Shown: in pieces, positions 45,787 through 56,319 of the stretch
Layout: each line of letters begins with the position of its first letter
Position numbering within the stretch: the stretch's first letter is position 1
DNA from: Gammaproteobacteria bacterium
GTDB taxonomy: Bacteria > Pseudomonadota > Gammaproteobacteria > Pseudomonadales > Pseudohongiellaceae
Length of the DNA: 64,000 nucleotides
Reading direction: 5' to 3'
NCBI GenBank assembly: GCA_029245395.1
Contig: JAQWPL010000019.1
Coordinates: 42,997 to 106,996, forward strand
Translations under genes and position numbers: made by a program
The notes under the pieces: model-generated
Database searches by the model: none
Seen by the model: the letters and a program-made list of their open reading frames with translations, nothing else
What the model was told of the DNA's origin: nothing

Positions 45787-46917
45787 TTATTGAATCTTTA
45801 GACGCTGAACAGGGTCAGATTGTTCCCCTTTTGCGCGATATCGAGCACTGCGACGCGTATGATCTTCCACAGCCCCTACCAATTGTCCACATGCCGCCCC
45901 AATATCGTCTCCCCGGGTGGTACGGATAGTCACGGTGTAACCGCCATCTCGCAATATTTTCTGGAAATTTGAAATAGCTGAATTACTGGAACGCTGATAA
46001 TCAGAACCCTTAAAGGGGTTGAATGGAATCAGGTTGATCTTGCAGGGCACACTACGCAACAACTCCACTAATTCCCTGGCATGCTGGCGATGATCATTCA
46101 CACCAGCAATGAGGATATATTCAATGGTGACTACACGACTATCCGGCAAAGACTCCAGATAGGCATTGGTGCTCCGCAAAAGTTCCCGAATGGGATATTT
46201 ACGATTAATCGGTACTATCTGACTACGTAATTCATCATTGGGCGCATGCAGTGATATCGCCAGAGATGCATCCGTGTACTCTTTCAATCTATCGATTGCA
46301 GGCACTACTCCGGAAGTGCTGATAGTAACCCGACGTTTGGACAGTCCATAACAATTGTCTTCCATCATAAGACTGATGGCCGCCATGACATTGTCAAAAT
46401 TCAGGAGCGGCTCACCCATTCCCATCATGACAACATTGGTAACTTTGCGCGGGGTTTTGGTGCCAAATGTATCAAGCTCGCGGTTAGCCAGCCAGAGTTG
46501 GCCAATTATTTCAGCTATGGTCAGATCGCTGTTAAATCCTTGCTTGCCTGTAGCGCAAAAAGAACAGTCCAGGCTGCAGCCTGCCTGGGAGGAGATGCAT
46601 AATGTGCCACGACCAGCTTCAGGAATATAAACAGTTTCAATACTGCTGCCACTCTCTACTTCCACGATCCATTTGTAACAACCGTCACTGGCATCATAAC
46701 GTTCTTTGACTAATGGGGGACGTACTTCAGCACAGTCTTTTAGTTGTTCACGCAGGGATTTACTGATATTTGTCATAGCATCGAAATCGGTAACACCGAA
46801 TTGATGAATCCATTTCAGTAGTTGAATAGCGCGAAAAGGCTTTTCCCCTAATGTAAGAAGAAAAGCCTCCATTTGCTCCCTGCTCAGACCAAGTAGATTG
46901 GTCAGTTTGTTGGGCAT
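45787..46917 (-). CDS. rlmN: Dual-specificity rRNA/tRNA methyltransferase RlmN
   Basis: A 376-residue radical SAM enzyme that methylates C2 of A2503 in 23S rRNA and A37 in some tRNAs. The radical SAM cysteines are Cys114, Cys118 and Cys121 ([15 protein letters not shown]). The C-terminal GAACGQL segment carries the methyl-accepting Cys. It lies 11 bases after ndk. Confidence 0.97.
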   Translation of the reverse strand: MPNKLTNLLGLSREQMEAFLLTLGEKPFRAIQLLKWIHQFGVTDFDAMTNISKSLREQLKDCAEVRPPLVKERYDASDGCYKWIVEVESGSSIETVYIPEAGRGTLCISSQAGCSLDCSFCATGKQGFNSDLTIAEIIGQLWLANRELDTFGTKTPRKVTNVVMMGMGEPLLNFDNVMAAISLMMEDNCYGLSKRRVTISTSGVVPAIDRLKEYTDASLAISLHAPNDELRSQIVPINRKYPIRELLRSTNAYLESLPDSRVVTIEYILIAGVNDHRQHARELVELLRSVPCKINLIPFNPFKGSDYQRSSNSAISNFQKILRDGGYTVTIRTTRGDDIGAACGQLVGAVEDHTRRSARYRAKGEQSDPVQRLKIQ

Positions 46918-46928
46918 AGTTTTCTCGT

Positions 46929-47360
46929 TCAGATGGTACGCGAACAGATTTCCTCGTCACTGAAGAAGTAGCTTATTTCCCTCTCGGCAGATGCAGGAGA
47001 ATCTGAGCCATGAACTGCATTGGCATCAATAGACTGGGCAAAATCCGCACGAATAGTACCCGGATCAGCGTCTGCTGGATTGGTTGCACCCATCAATTCA
47101 CGGTTGCGGGCAATAGCATTTTCTCCTTCAAGAGCCTGGACGATTACCGGCCCCGACGTCATGAATTCCATCAAGTCTTTAAAAAAGGATCTCTCTTTAT
47201 GTTCGGCATAAAATCCGCCTGCTGATTCTTCATCCAGCTGTAGCATTTTCATTGCAATCACTTTCAGGCCGCCTTTTTCAAAGCGACTGACGATTTCTCC
47301 AATCACGTTATTGCCAACTGCATCCGGCTTAATGATCGATAAAGTTCGTTCAACTGACAT
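46929..47360 (-). CDS. ndk: Nucleoside diphosphate kinase
   Basis: A 143-residue enzyme that balances NTP pools. The start is ATG 47360; the TTG just before it is not needed. [11 protein letters not shown] at the N-terminus and the phospho-acceptor His118 in [15 protein letters not shown] are diagnostic. It heads the ndk-rlmN-pilF-rodZ-ispG-hisS-yfgM-bamB-der row. Confidence 0.98.
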   Translation of the reverse strand: MSVERTLSIIKPDAVGNNVIGEIVSRFEKGGLKVIAMKMLQLDEESAGGFYAEHKERSFFKDLMEFMTSGPVIVQALEGENAIARNRELMGATNPADADPGTIRADFAQSIDANAVHGSDSPASAEREISYFFSDEEICSRTI

Positions 47361-47427
47361 CAAAGTACTCCAATATTAACTGTTTAGTATTTTTTAAAAG
47401 GTGATTATGCCACGCGCTAGCGGGCAA

Positions 47428-47451
47428 AAATGTCGGCGCATTGTACGCGCC
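47428..47451 (-). terminator. Possible terminator of the isc operon
   Basis: On the minus strand a GGCGC/GCGCC stem with a seven-base loop (47435-47451) is followed by GACATTTTT. It lies about 155 bases beyond the iscX stop and upstream of ndk. The stem is short (five pairs), so the call is tentative. The palindrome could instead belong to the ndk promoter region. Confidence 0.3.
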
Positions 47452-47605
47452 TTTGACTATTTTTTGTACTGATAACCCCATTAACTTATCTGGATGAATT
47501 GAGTAATAATCAGACAATAAAATGGCTATTTCTTTTGAAAATAGTGCAATTCCAGGCCCAAGAAATCAAACATCCCGGCGCAAAGCCCATTATCTGACAC
47601 AAAAG

Positions 47606-47797
47606 TCATAATTCATCTATCCAGGCCATCTGGATCGCTTCGAGGATTTTCTCGCCGCTACGGTTTGGGTCGTCATCAAATTCATCCAGTTCACACACCA
47701 TCCGGTGCAGATCCACAAAATTTATCGTTTTCGGATCCACCTCTGGATGTCGGTCTACCAGTTCTATGGCAATGTCCAGTGACTCTGTCCATTTCAT
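47606..47797 (-). CDS. iscX: Fe-S assembly adaptor IscX
   Basis: A 63-residue acidic protein (WTESLDIAIELVDRHPEVDP...FVDLHRMVCELDEFDDDP) that is a clear IscX. It binds IscS and modulates cluster assembly. It is the last gene of the isc operon, 33 bases after fdx. Confidence 0.96.
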   Translation of the reverse strand: MKWTESLDIAIELVDRHPEVDPKTINFVDLHRMVCELDEFDDDPNRSGEKILEAIQMAWIDEL

Positions 47798-47830
47798 GAA
47801 TTGAGGCCTCTCAATATCCTTGATAATAAA

Positions 47831-48169
47831 TTAATGATTTTCAGAAACCATATTAATCGTATATTTAGGAATATCTACCACCAGATCTTCATCCGTCAGA
47901 CGGGCCTGACAGCCGAGCCTCGACTCAGGTTCAAGTCCCCAGGCCTTATCCAACATGTCATCCTCATCTTCAGTAGACTCTGCCAGAGAATCAAAACCTT
48001 TCCTTACTACAACATGGCAGGTTGTACAGGCGCAGGATTTTTCACAGGCATGCTCCAGTGAAATTCCGCTCTTCAAAGCGACATCCAGAATTGTTTCTCC
48101 GGTTGGTGCATCCACTTCTTTGCCCTCTGGACAAATATCTGCATGTGGTAAAAAACGAATAACTGGCAT
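47831..48169 (-). CDS. fdx: Isc-type [2Fe-2S] ferredoxin
   Basis: A 112-residue adrenodoxin-type ferredoxin. The cluster ligands are Cys42, Cys48, Cys51 and Cys87, the same positions as in E. coli Fdx; Cys46 is extra to the ligand set. It supplies electrons for Fe-S assembly. It follows hscA by 39 bases. Confidence 0.97.
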   Translation of the reverse strand: MPVIRFLPHADICPEGKEVDAPTGETILDVALKSGISLEHACEKSCACTTCHVVVRKGFDSLAESTEDEDDMLDKAWGLEPESRLGCQARLTDEDLVVDIPKYTINMVSENH

Positions 48170-48208
48170 TTAAACTCTATCCTTTAGTGTTTTTTTCATT
48201 TGTTTAAT

Positions 48209-50068
48209 TTAATCGTATTCTTCTATCGTATGTCCCTTCAGGGCAGATTTGATTTGAGAATCCATACGCCTGCCAGCAAAAACCAAGCTAGCTTTATTCA
48301 GCGCTTCAGCTCCCGTGCGTATTGCATCCGCGTCTTGTTTTGTGATCATTTCTCGCAGTTTGGTAATACCTTCATTCAGTAATTCAATTTCATTATCATC
48401 CAGCAATTCGTTGCCGTCTTCTACCAGGGCATTTTCCAATGCCTCAATTATTCTTTCCGCTTCAACGCGATTTTCCTGCAACGCGCGTGCATCTTTGTCG
48501 GCTGCGGCCGAGGTAAAGGAATCCGTGATCATTTTTTCTATGTCTTTATCTTCCAGTCCATAGGACGGTTTAATGACTACACTACTGGCCACTCCAGTGC
48601 TTAATTCTCTGGCCTGTACTTCCATCAGCCCGTCGGCATCTACCTGGAAGGTCACTTCAATAATAGCTGCGCCAGCCACCATGGGAGGTATTCCTTTCAA
48701 CTCAAATTTTGCAAGGGAACGGCAGTCACTGATCAACTCTCTTTCTCCCTGCAGCACATGCAACGACATAACGGTCTGCCCATCCTTATAAGTAGTAAAT
48801 TGCTGTGCTCTGGAAACCGGAATGGTAGTGTTTCTAGGAATGATTTTTTCTATCAGCCCACCCATGGTTTCGATACCAAGAGATAATGGAATAACATCCA
48901 GAAGTAAAACCTCATCGCCGTATTTATTCCCGGCCAGAACGTCAGCCTGCAGGGCCGCACCAACCGCGACAACCTGGTCCGGATCAATTTCAGTATGTAC
49001 TTCTGCCTGGAAAAACTCTGCCACTCGCTCGCGCACTCTGGGCATCCTTGTGGAACCACCCACCATAACCACATCAGTAATTGCAGATATGTCCATACGC
49101 GCATCACGCATGACACGACGGCATGCCTTAATCGTTGATTCCACAAGCTGATCGATAAGGTTATTGAACGTGTCCCTGGTCAGTGTTGCCGACCAGTTTT
49201 CAAAAGAAACTTCTGTTTTCTCGTCCAGGCTCAATGCGTGTTTGGCATCCCTGGCTACTGCTGTAATAGCATTACGCCTGTCATAGGACAGTTTCTCATC
49301 CAGCCCGGATTCACTGATTATCCAGTTGATAATGGCCCGATCAAAATCATCACCACCCAGCGCTGTATCTCCACCTGTGGCAAGTACTCTGAAGATTCCT
49401 TGCTCCAGACGCATAAGAGAGACATCAAAAGTACCTCCTCCCAGGTCATAAATAATGACAGTTTCTTCCTGCTTCCTGTCCAGGCCGTAGGCAACAGCTG
49501 CCGCAGTAGGCTCACTCAGCAAGCGCAATACTTTAATGCCCGCCAATCTTGCCGCATCCTTAGTCGCCTGGCGCTGAGACTCATCGAAATAAGCCGGCAC
49601 AGTGATTACTGCCCCATCCAGCTCACCCCCAAGTTCCTCTTCGCCGCGGTTTGCTAACACTTTAAGAATTTCTGCAGAAACCTCTACCGGGTTTTTACTG
49701 CCAGCACTTGTTTCTATAATTGGCATCCCACCATCAGCATTTTCAGTTATCTCATAGGCAAGATCATAATCCACATCATTAAAACCCCTTCCCATAAGGC
49801 GTTTAACAGAAGAGATGCTATTTCGGGAGTCACTACTGCCTTTTTCAACGGCCTTATCGCCAACCATCACCGTGCCGTCATTGGAGTAGTGAACAACCGA
49901 AGGTACGAGGCAATGCCCTTTATGATCACATAAAGTCTGCACTTTTCCCGCATCCGCAGTAGCAACTAAAGAATTGGTTGTGCCCAGATCGATTCCCACT
50001 GCCCTCTTACGGATAGCGTGAACTGTGGGCTTACTTTCACCCGGTTCTGAAATAGAGAGCAAGGCCAA
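48209..50068 (-). CDS. hscA: Fe-S assembly chaperone HscA
   Basis: A 619-residue Hsp70-type ATPase with [14 protein letters not shown] at the N-terminus, the [10 protein letters not shown] phosphate loop, and a substrate-binding half. Together with HscB it releases the cluster from IscU. The start is TTG at 50068, aligning with the family start ([11 protein letters not shown]) and preceded by an AGGA ribosome site. Confidence 0.97.
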   Translation of the reverse strand: MALLSISEPGESKPTVHAIRKRAVGIDLGTTNSLVATADAGKVQTLCDHKGHCLVPSVVHYSNDGTVMVGDKAVEKGSSDSRNSISSVKRLMGRGFNDVDYDLAYEITENADGGMPIIETSAGSKNPVEVSAEILKVLANRGEEELGGELDGAVITVPAYFDESQRQATKDAARLAGIKVLRLLSEPTAAAVAYGLDRKQEETVIIYDLGGGTFDVSLMRLEQGIFRVLATGGDTALGGDDFDRAIINWIISESGLDEKLSYDRRNAITAVARDAKHALSLDEKTEVSFENWSATLTRDTFNNLIDQLVESTIKACRRVMRDARMDISAITDVVMVGGSTRMPRVRERVAEFFQAEVHTEIDPDQVVAVGAALQADVLAGNKYGDEVLLLDVIPLSLGIETMGGLIEKIIPRNTTIPVSRAQQFTTYKDGQTVMSLHVLQGERELISDCRSLAKFELKGIPPMVAGAAIIEVTFQVDADGLMEVQARELSTGVASSVVIKPSYGLEDKDIEKMITDSFTSAAADKDARALQENRVEAERIIEALENALVEDGNELLDDNEIELLNEGITKLREMITKQDADAIRTGAEALNKASLVFAGRRMDSQIKSALKGHTIEEYD

Positions 50069-50093
50069 TGACTATTCCTGAGTAGACGTGTAT

Positions 50094-50624
50094 TTAATAA
50101 TCCAAAAGCTTTTCTTCAGCAGCTTCAATCTCATCAACCAACTTGAAGAGAAACTGGAGACTGTTATAGAGGGATTTAGCCTCAATTAACTCACTTGCAA
50201 GGTAACAAACCTCAAAATTTTGCAACATTGTATTTCTATCACTGGTCACCGACCCTTTCATCTTTTCCAGGCCATCCAGATCTTTCTTTGCTGTCAGCAT
50301 CTCCAGATCCTCTCGCAACTCAATCTGCTTCAACAAAAATGCTTCCTGCAGATGGCTTTGGTTATGCTCTTCCGGATCAATATTTTCAAGTCTTAGCAGA
50401 TAGGCAGCGCGCTTTAAGGGTGATTTTACAGTGTCATACGCATCATTAATAAGGCTGGCATGCTGGAGAACTTGAACACGTTCACTATCACTGGCATCGG
50501 CAAATTTGTCGGGGTGATATTCAGTCTGAAGTTTTTTATATTCTCGTTCGAGTGTGTCTGCATCCACCTGAAATGATTTAGGCAATGAAAAAAATTCAAA
50601 ATAATTGCGGTTGGTAAGAGACAC
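50094..50624 (-). CDS. hscB: Fe-S assembly co-chaperone HscB
   Basis: A 176-residue protein with an N-terminal J domain (HPD at residues 37-39) and a C-terminal helical domain that binds IscU. The start codon is GTG at 50624. It lies 25 bases before hscA in the standard operon order. Confidence 0.95.
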   Translation of the reverse strand: MSLTNRNYFEFFSLPKSFQVDADTLEREYKKLQTEYHPDKFADASDSERVQVLQHASLINDAYDTVKSPLKRAAYLLRLENIDPEEHNQSHLQEAFLLKQIELREDLEMLTAKKDLDGLEKMKGSVTSDRNTMLQNFEVCYLASELIEAKSLYNSLQFLFKLVDEIEAAEEKLLDY

Positions 50625-50665
50625 GGTAAAAAGGAATTAATCTGGTAGAGTAGAAAATATCAGGA

Positions 50666-50992
50666 TTAGACGTTGAAACTTTCGCCACAACCACACTCGC
50701 CTTTGACGTTGGGGTTTTTAAATTCAAAACCTTCATTGACGCCTACTTTGACAAAATCCATCTCTGTACCATTTATGTATACAAGGCTTTTGGGGTCAAC
50801 CACGATTTTAATGCCGTGGTCTTCAAATACTTCATCATTGGTGGTATCCAAATCATCGACAAACTCGAGCACATAGGCCATACCGGAGCAGCCAGTGGTT
50901 GTAACACCAACACGTATACCGACCCCCTTGCCCCTTGATGCAAGCTGGTTAGCGACGTGCCTTGCGGCGGATTCTGTCAGTGTGATGGCCAT
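50666..50992 (-). CDS. iscA: Fe-S assembly A-type carrier IscA
   Basis: A 108-residue A-type carrier with conserved cysteines Cys35 (TGCSGMAY), Cys100 and Cys102 (GECGCGESF). It carries iron or Fe-S clusters from IscU to target enzymes. Standard position between iscU and hscB. Confidence 0.97.
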   Translation of the reverse strand: MAITLTESAARHVANQLASRGKGVGIRVGVTTTGCSGMAYVLEFVDDLDTTNDEVFEDHGIKIVVDPKSLVYINGTEMDFVKVGVNEGFEFKNPNVKGECGCGESFNV

Positions 50993-51048
50993 AGTAAATA
51001 TCGAGTAAATAACGGATAAATAGTAGTTAAATTACCGGAGTAATGTCT

Positions 51049-51438
51049 TTATTCTGATTTGCCACGTTTCTTTCTTACATCAGATACCGCAGCCTTGATG
51101 GCATCTTCTGCCAGCACTGAGCAGTGAATTTTTACAGGCGGCAATCCCAACTCCTCTGCAATCTCTGTGTTTTTAATTTCAGCGGCATCATCAATGGTCC
51201 TGCCCTTGACCCATTCGGTCAGCAGGGAACTTGACGCGATGGCAGAACCACAACCATAGGTCTTGAATTTTGCATCTTCGATAACACCTTCCTTGTTTAC
51301 TTTTATCTGGAGACGCATGACATCACCGCAGGCTGGCGCACCAACCATCCCAGTGCCGACATTCTCATCATCATCGTCCATACGCCCTACATTACGCGGG
51401 TTCTCATAGTGGTCGAGTACTTTGTCTGAATAAGCCAT
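51049..51438 (-). CDS. iscU: Fe-S cluster scaffold IscU
   Basis: A 129-residue scaffold. The ligand cysteines are Cys37 (APACGDV), Cys63 (TYGCGSAIASSS) and Cys106, with His105 (PVKIHCSVLAEDAI). All are at the usual positions. It lies 129 bases after iscS. Confidence 0.98.
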   Translation of the reverse strand: MAYSDKVLDHYENPRNVGRMDDDDENVGTGMVGAPACGDVMRLQIKVNKEGVIEDAKFKTYGCGSAIASSSLLTEWVKGRTIDDAAEIKNTEIAEELGLPPVKIHCSVLAEDAIKAAVSDVRKKRGKSE

Positions 51439-51567
51439 GTTATTTCCTTTTTGATATTTCTAGCTGTTTTAGTCAGGCTTGGCACCGCGGAGTTTAACTT
51501 TCGTCCTACTATTGCCTCTTGCCTTTTTAATCTTTTCTCTTTTCTCTTTTTTCCTGTTCCTAAACCT

Positions 51568-52779
51568 TCAATGGGCTGCCCACTGAATTTTGCTGATATC
51601 AATTCCGTCCTTAAACATATCCCACAATGGTGACAACTCTCTGAGTTTGCCTACCGCTTCCTTAACTTTGACAACCGCAATGTCCACATCCTCTTCAGTA
51701 GAAAAACGACCGATACTGAAACGCAAAGAACTGTGCGCCAATTCATCTTCCATCCCAAGCGCCCTCAATACATAGGAAGGCTCCAGACTGGCTGATGTGC
51801 AAGCAGAGCCAGAAGAGATTGCCAGGTCTTTCAACGCCATAATCAGGGACTCGCCCTCAACAAAATTGAAACTGACATTTAGAATCCCGGGAACACGGTG
51901 TTCCAGGTCGCCATTAACATACACTTCTTCCATTCCATCCAGACTATTGAGGAATCTGTCACGCAGAGCCAAGAAACGCATACCTTCAGTTTCCATTTCT
52001 TCCCTGGCAATCCGGAAGGCTTCACCCATGCCGACGATTTGATGAGTCGGTAAGGTGCCAGAACGCATACCTCTTTCGTGACCACCACCATGCATCTGAG
52101 CTTCCAGTCTGATTCTTGGCTTACGGCGTACATATAAAGCACCCATTCCTTTAGGCCCATAGATTTTATGGGCTGAAAATGACATCAGGTCAATTTTCAT
52201 GTCTTCAAGGTCTATTGGAATTTTGCCCGCGCTTTGTGCGGCATCCACGTGAAAAATCACTTTTGCTTCGCGGCAAATATCACCAATGGCTTTAATGTCT
52301 GAAATAACGCCAATTTCGTTATTTACATGCATCAATGACACCAAAATTGTGCCTTCTCTAATAGCGCTCTTTACAACATCAGGAGCAATCAATCCTTTTT
52401 CATCAGGATCCAGATAGGTGACTTCAAAACCTTCTCGCTCAAGCTGCCGACAACTATCCAGGACAGCCTTGTGTTCTATTTTGGAGGTAATAATGTGCTT
52501 GCCTTTGGCTTGGTAAAACCGTGCCGCTCCCTTGATAGCCAGGTTATCGGATTCTGTGGCACCGGAAGTCCAGACAATTTCTCTTGGGTCGCAATTGACC
52601 AGATCAGCAACCTGCTGCCTGGCTGATTCGACAGCTTCTTCTGCTTTCCAGCCAAACACGTGTGAACGTGAAGCAGGATTCCCAAAATTACCCTCAAGGG
52701 TAAGACATTCCACCATTTTTTCCACAACTCTCGGGTCTACCGGTGTGGTGGCTGAGTAGTCAAAATATATCGGTAACAT
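51568..52779 (-). CDS. iscS: Cysteine desulfurase IscS
   Basis: A 403-residue PLP enzyme that provides sulfur for Fe-S clusters and thiolated tRNA. PLP-binding Lys205 lies in [11 protein letters not shown], and the persulfide Cys327 in [17 protein letters not shown]. It follows iscR by 33 bases. Confidence 0.98.
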   Translation of the reverse strand: MLPIYFDYSATTPVDPRVVEKMVECLTLEGNFGNPASRSHVFGWKAEEAVESARQQVADLVNCDPREIVWTSGATESDNLAIKGAARFYQAKGKHIITSKIEHKAVLDSCRQLEREGFEVTYLDPDEKGLIAPDVVKSAIREGTILVSLMHVNNEIGVISDIKAIGDICREAKVIFHVDAAQSAGKIPIDLEDMKIDLMSFSAHKIYGPKGMGALYVRRKPRIRLEAQMHGGGHERGMRSGTLPTHQIVGMGEAFRIAREEMETEGMRFLALRDRFLNSLDGMEEVYVNGDLEHRVPGILNVSFNFVEGESLIMALKDLAISSGSACTSASLEPSYVLRALGMEDELAHSSLRFSIGRFSTEEDVDIAVVKVKEAVGKLRELSPLWDMFKDGIDISKIQWAAH

Positions 52780-52812
52780 GTTTTACTCCAAACCTTCTAA
52801 ATTACATACAAC

Positions 52813-53328
52813 TTACAATGAACTGGCAGCAATACGTTCCAACGACTCTACTGGATTCGTGTCGTTTAAATCATTGGCTTGTGCCTTATGCATTCGCTCA
52901 TGTTGATTACGAGAAATTTCTTCGATTTCTCGGTTCGATACCAGATCCGCTAGAGATATATTGCTCAGAAATTTGTGTATCTGATCGCTGAGACCTTGCC
53001 ATAGGTGATGAGTCAAACAGATTTCTCCGCCTTGACAATCTCCTTTACCCAGACACTTGGTTGTATCCAGAGACTCGCTGACAGCATCGATTATTTCGGC
53101 AACATCAATATCCGCATCTTTCCTACCAAGTAAATAACCGCCACCAGGTCCACGCACACTACTGACAAGTTCCTGCTTACGCAGCTTTGAAAATAACTGT
53201 TCCAGGTAAGACAGGGAAATATCCTGCCTTTTGGATATGTCACTAAGGGTCACGGGTCCATCGCTGGCATTAATACTGAGATCCAGCATGGCTGTCACCG
53301 CATAGCGGCCTTTGGTTGTCAGTCTCAT
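52813..53328 (-). CDS. iscR: Fe-S-sensing regulator IscR
   Basis: A 171-residue Rrf2-type regulator. The winged helix-turn-helix is followed by Cys92, Cys98, Cys104 and His107, the same [2Fe-2S] ligands and numbering as in E. coli. It represses its own operon when it carries a cluster. Two matching operator-like sites lie directly upstream. Confidence 0.97.
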   Translation of the reverse strand: MRLTTKGRYAVTAMLDLSINASDGPVTLSDISKRQDISLSYLEQLFSKLRKQELVSSVRGPGGGYLLGRKDADIDVAEIIDAVSESLDTTKCLGKGDCQGGEICLTHHLWQGLSDQIHKFLSNISLADLVSNREIEEISRNQHERMHKAQANDLNDTNPVESLERIAASSL

Positions 53329-53368
53329 GATGATTAGCCTGTACTTTTTACAGACTGGAGATTATCCA

Positions 53369-53418
53369 ATAACCGACTATTTTAGTCAAGTATATAACAG
53401 AGTAAATTAGTCAAGTAA
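53369..53418 (-). promoter_or_regulatory. Two abutting IscR type 1 operator sites upstream of iscR
   Basis: Positions 53369-53393 match the 25-base IscR type 1 consensus I recall at all but one position (core CCGACTATTTTAGTCAAG). Positions 53394-53418, directly next to it, match at about 21 of 25 (GAGTAAATTAGTCAAG core). The sites end 41 bases before the iscR ATG and would overlap its promoter. This supports cluster-dependent autorepression. The trmJ stop at 53424 lies just beyond. Confidence 0.85.
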
Positions 53419-53423
53419 TAACC

Positions 53424-54224
53424 TCACTTGCCTTTGTTTTCAGGCTTTTTGTCGAGTTGATATTGCGTTGAAGTAAGGATACCGCGAAGAATATTTATCT
53501 CCATTTTGTCAGGTTTAATGCGGGTGTATAGTCGTCTGAGACGAGGCATCAGTTGCCTGGGATTATCCGGATCATGGAACTTAAGCCGAACCAGGACGGT
53601 TTCCAGATGATCCAGGAATCTTTCCATATCATCAACTGTTGCCAGTGGCTGGTCCCAAATATCCTCTAAAGAGTCTTCGTTCTTCTCGGAGTCACTTGCT
53701 GTCTGTGAATTGTCTGAAACGGGTTCATCAATATACCTAAGCGCCGCTTTGCGAATTTCATAACTGAGTACCATTACCGCTGCAGCTACATTTAGGGAAG
53801 TATATTCCTCATTAGTAGGTATCTGAACATGGAAATGACACAACTGAAGCTCTTCATTACTAAGCCCCCTGTCTTCCCTGCCAAATACCAATGCCACTTC
53901 ATTCTCTTTGCTGACAGTGACGAGTTTTTCAGCACACTCATCCGGATCAACTACTGGCCAGGGTATACTTCTTGAACGAGCACTGGTGCCAATTACCAGT
54001 CCGCAATCAGCGATCGCCGATTCAAGGTTTTCCACGACGTTAGCATTATCAAGCACATCAAGCGCCGAGGCAGCCCTGCCAAGAGCCACACCGGATGGGT
54101 AATCCTTCGGATTAACCAAATACAAGCTGGAAAGCCCCATGTTTTTCATGGCCCTTGCGGTAGCACCAATATTCCCTGGGTGACTGGTGGCTACTAGTAC
54201 AATACGTATTCGACTTAAATCCAA
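53424..54224 (-). CDS. trmJ: tRNA (Cm32/Um32) 2'-O-methyltransferase TrmJ
   Basis: A 266-residue SPOUT-class methyltransferase. RIRIVLVATSHPGNIGATARAM aligns with the family start; FGREDRGLSNEEL and PTNEEYTSLNVAAAV form the knotted SAM site. The start codon is TTG at 54224, since no in-frame ATG lies nearby. The long C-terminal extension is typical for TrmJ. It is divergent from suhB. Confidence 0.94.
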   Translation of the reverse strand: MDLSRIRIVLVATSHPGNIGATARAMKNMGLSSLYLVNPKDYPSGVALGRAASALDVLDNANVVENLESAIADCGLVIGTSARSRSIPWPVVDPDECAEKLVTVSKENEVALVFGREDRGLSNEELQLCHFHVQIPTNEEYTSLNVAAAVMVLSYEIRKAALRYIDEPVSDNSQTASDSEKNEDSLEDIWDQPLATVDDMERFLDHLETVLVRLKFHDPDNPRQLMPRLRRLYTRIKPDKMEINILRGILTSTQYQLDKKPENKGK

Positions 54225-54472
54225 AATGCATGCCCTATTGCTTACTCTATTGCTCTCACTATCGTTGTCAGCCTGCCGTTTGGCGGGGCGCGCTATGATA
54301 TCAGACTTGCCTCAAAGCAGACTATGCTGAACCGATTCTTCACAATGGACTCTCTTAAATCCTTCCTGGCAACTCATTACAAGATTGCATACTGAAAGCT
54401 TGTCTACTTATCCCGCTTCTTTTGCTATCATGCGCAGCACTTTTTTTACAATGGAATTCCTGCCAACTCATA

Positions 54473-55252
54473 ATGCATGCATTAGCCAACATAGGTCTTA
54501 GAGCCGGACGAATAGCCGCCGAACACATTCTTCAGGCATGGCAACGTCCCGACCGTATCAAGGTCACCGAAAAAGGGTTTAACGATTATGTCACTGATAT
54601 TGACAGGTTAGTTGAGGATATTCTGGTTGAGCATATTCGCACGTCCTACCCATCTCATAGTTTTCATTGCGAAGAAGCAGGGCTCATTGAAGGTGAGGAT
54701 ACTGAAACAGTCTGGATCATTGACCCCATTGATGGCACTAGAAATTTTGTTTTGGGTTTTCCTCATTTTTGCATCTCAATGGCCTGTATTAAAAAAGGTA
54801 TTCTGGAACATGCCATCATTATCGATCCTGTCAAAAATGAGGAGTTTACTGCTTCCAGAGGCAGTGGCGCATTGTTGAACGGTAATCGGATTCGTGTTGG
54901 CAATAGACAATCTATAGAAGGAGCAATGGTTAGCCTGGGCTGTGCCGGGTTGAAAAATTACGAAACATTACTGCAGATTCAAAATGCCATGAAAGGGACG
55001 ATAGGGGCTATCCGCATCAGCGGTTCTGCCGCCCTGGACCTGGCTTATATGGCAGCGGGCAGGATAGATGCAGGCTGGATGTCTGGCATGAACCCTTGGG
55101 ATGTGGCTGCCGGCATATTATTGATCCAGGAAGCTGGCGGGCTGATTAGCGATAATGCTGGTAACCCGGATTGTCTGAATAGTGACAGTCTGGTATTCGG
55201 CAATGCTAAATGTTTCAAAGATTGGATGAAGTTGGTTTCCAAATCCGCCTAG
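54473..55252 (+). CDS. suhB: Inositol-1-monophosphatase family protein SuhB
   Basis: A 259-residue phosphatase. The metal site includes Glu67/Glu68 (HCEEAG), Asp84 and Asp87 (IDPIDGTRNFVLGFPHFC) and the C-terminal WDVAAG Asp. The ATG at 54473 fits the family start; a TTG at 54422 would add 17 residues. SuhB also joins ribosomal RNA antitermination complexes. Divergent from trmJ with 248 bases between. Confidence 0.94.
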   Translation: MHALANIGLRAGRIAAEHILQAWQRPDRIKVTEKGFNDYVTDIDRLVEDILVEHIRTSYPSHSFHCEEAGLIEGEDTETVWIIDPIDGTRNFVLGFPHFCISMACIKKGILEHAIIIDPVKNEEFTASRGSGALLNGNRIRVGNRQSIEGAMVSLGCAGLKNYETLLQIQNAMKGTIGAIRISGSAALDLAYMAAGRIDAGWMSGMNPWDVAAGILLIQEAGGLISDNAGNPDCLNSDSLVFGNAKCFKDWMKLVSKSA

Positions 55253-55352
55253 CAATTCATATCTTGGGCATATAACCGTACGCCCTACAATATTTTCATT
55301 CCTTGTTTATTTGATTTTCTTTAATTTAGAAAAGCGTAGTAGTTTCTCAAGA

Positions 55353-56297
55353 TCAGGGCATGGAGTCGATTTCTTCGCCCTCTTGAACTGGAGGCATCAA
55401 ATCTTCTTTGGAAATATGCATACGTAGCAACACGTTAGCTGCAACATACACTGATGAATAGGTTCCAATCAGCACACCAACAATCAATGCGATAGCAAAA
55501 CCCTTGATCATCTCGCCACCAAACAGAAACAAGGCCAACAATACCAGCAGGGTGGTTAAAGAGGTGACGATGGTCCTGCTGAAAGTTTGGGTGATAGAGA
55601 TATTAATGAGTTCGATCGGGTCACTTTTCCTCAGAATCCGAAAATTTTCCCTGATACGATCTGACACTACGATAGTGTCATTCAGAGAGTAACCAATTAC
55701 GGCCAACACAGCAGCCAATACGGTCAGGTCAAAATCTATTTGCAGCAAAGAGAAGAGTCCAAGCGTGATCAATACGTCATGGGCCAGTGCGGCTACAGCA
55801 CCCACTGAAAACTTGTATTGGAAACGCAGAGCAATATAAACCATGATCATGATCAGTGCGACCAACATGCCCAGGCCACCTTGCTCCCGCAATTCTTCAC
55901 CCACTTGCGAGCCGATAAAACCAGAGCCCAGTATTTCCACTTCCGAACTGGAATTTTGTTGCAGGAAATCCACCACCCTGTCGGCTGAAGCTGCAGCTTC
56001 TACTTGGTCAAAATCAGCCGCGCCAGTTTCCTGAATACGAATCTGTACATCCTGGTCTGTCCGGAAATTGACGACTTCAAAATTCTGATAGCCTGCCTCG
56101 CTGATAAGGCTGCGGATTTCTTCCAGATCAGGTGTTTCAGAATAAGACACTTGAATTTGAGTCCCACCCGTGAAATCCAGCCCAAAATGCATTCCATTCA
56201 CTAGAAATGAAGTAATAGAGCCGAGAATCAGCAGTGCCGAAAATATAGTTGTGGCTTTTCTCAGCCCCATGAAATTTATTACTTTCATTTCACTCAT
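55353..56297 (-). CDS. secF: Protein translocase subunit SecF
   Basis: A 314-residue membrane protein with six helices. The GLDFTGGTQIQV motif lies after helix 1, and VIGYSLNDTIVVSDRIREN in the middle is the SecF signature. It works with SecD in proton-driven protein export. It lies 22 bases after secD. Confidence 0.96.
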   Translation of the reverse strand: MSEMKVINFMGLRKATTIFSALLILGSITSFLVNGMHFGLDFTGGTQIQVSYSETPDLEEIRSLISEAGYQNFEVVNFRTDQDVQIRIQETGAADFDQVEAAASADRVVDFLQQNSSSEVEILGSGFIGSQVGEELREQGGLGMLVALIMIMVYIALRFQYKFSVGAVAALAHDVLITLGLFSLLQIDFDLTVLAAVLAVIGYSLNDTIVVSDRIRENFRILRKSDPIELINISITQTFSRTIVTSLTTLLVLLALFLFGGEMIKGFAIALIVGVLIGTYSSVYVAANVLLRMHISKEDLMPPVQEGEEIDSMP

Positions 56298-56319
56298 CTT
56301 TAACCTATCAAAGGAATAC

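Noticed and set aside
51387..51602. A 71-codon minus-strand frame across the iscS-iscU gap
   Set aside because: It overlaps both neighbours, is very basic and of low complexity, and isc operons do not carry a gene here.
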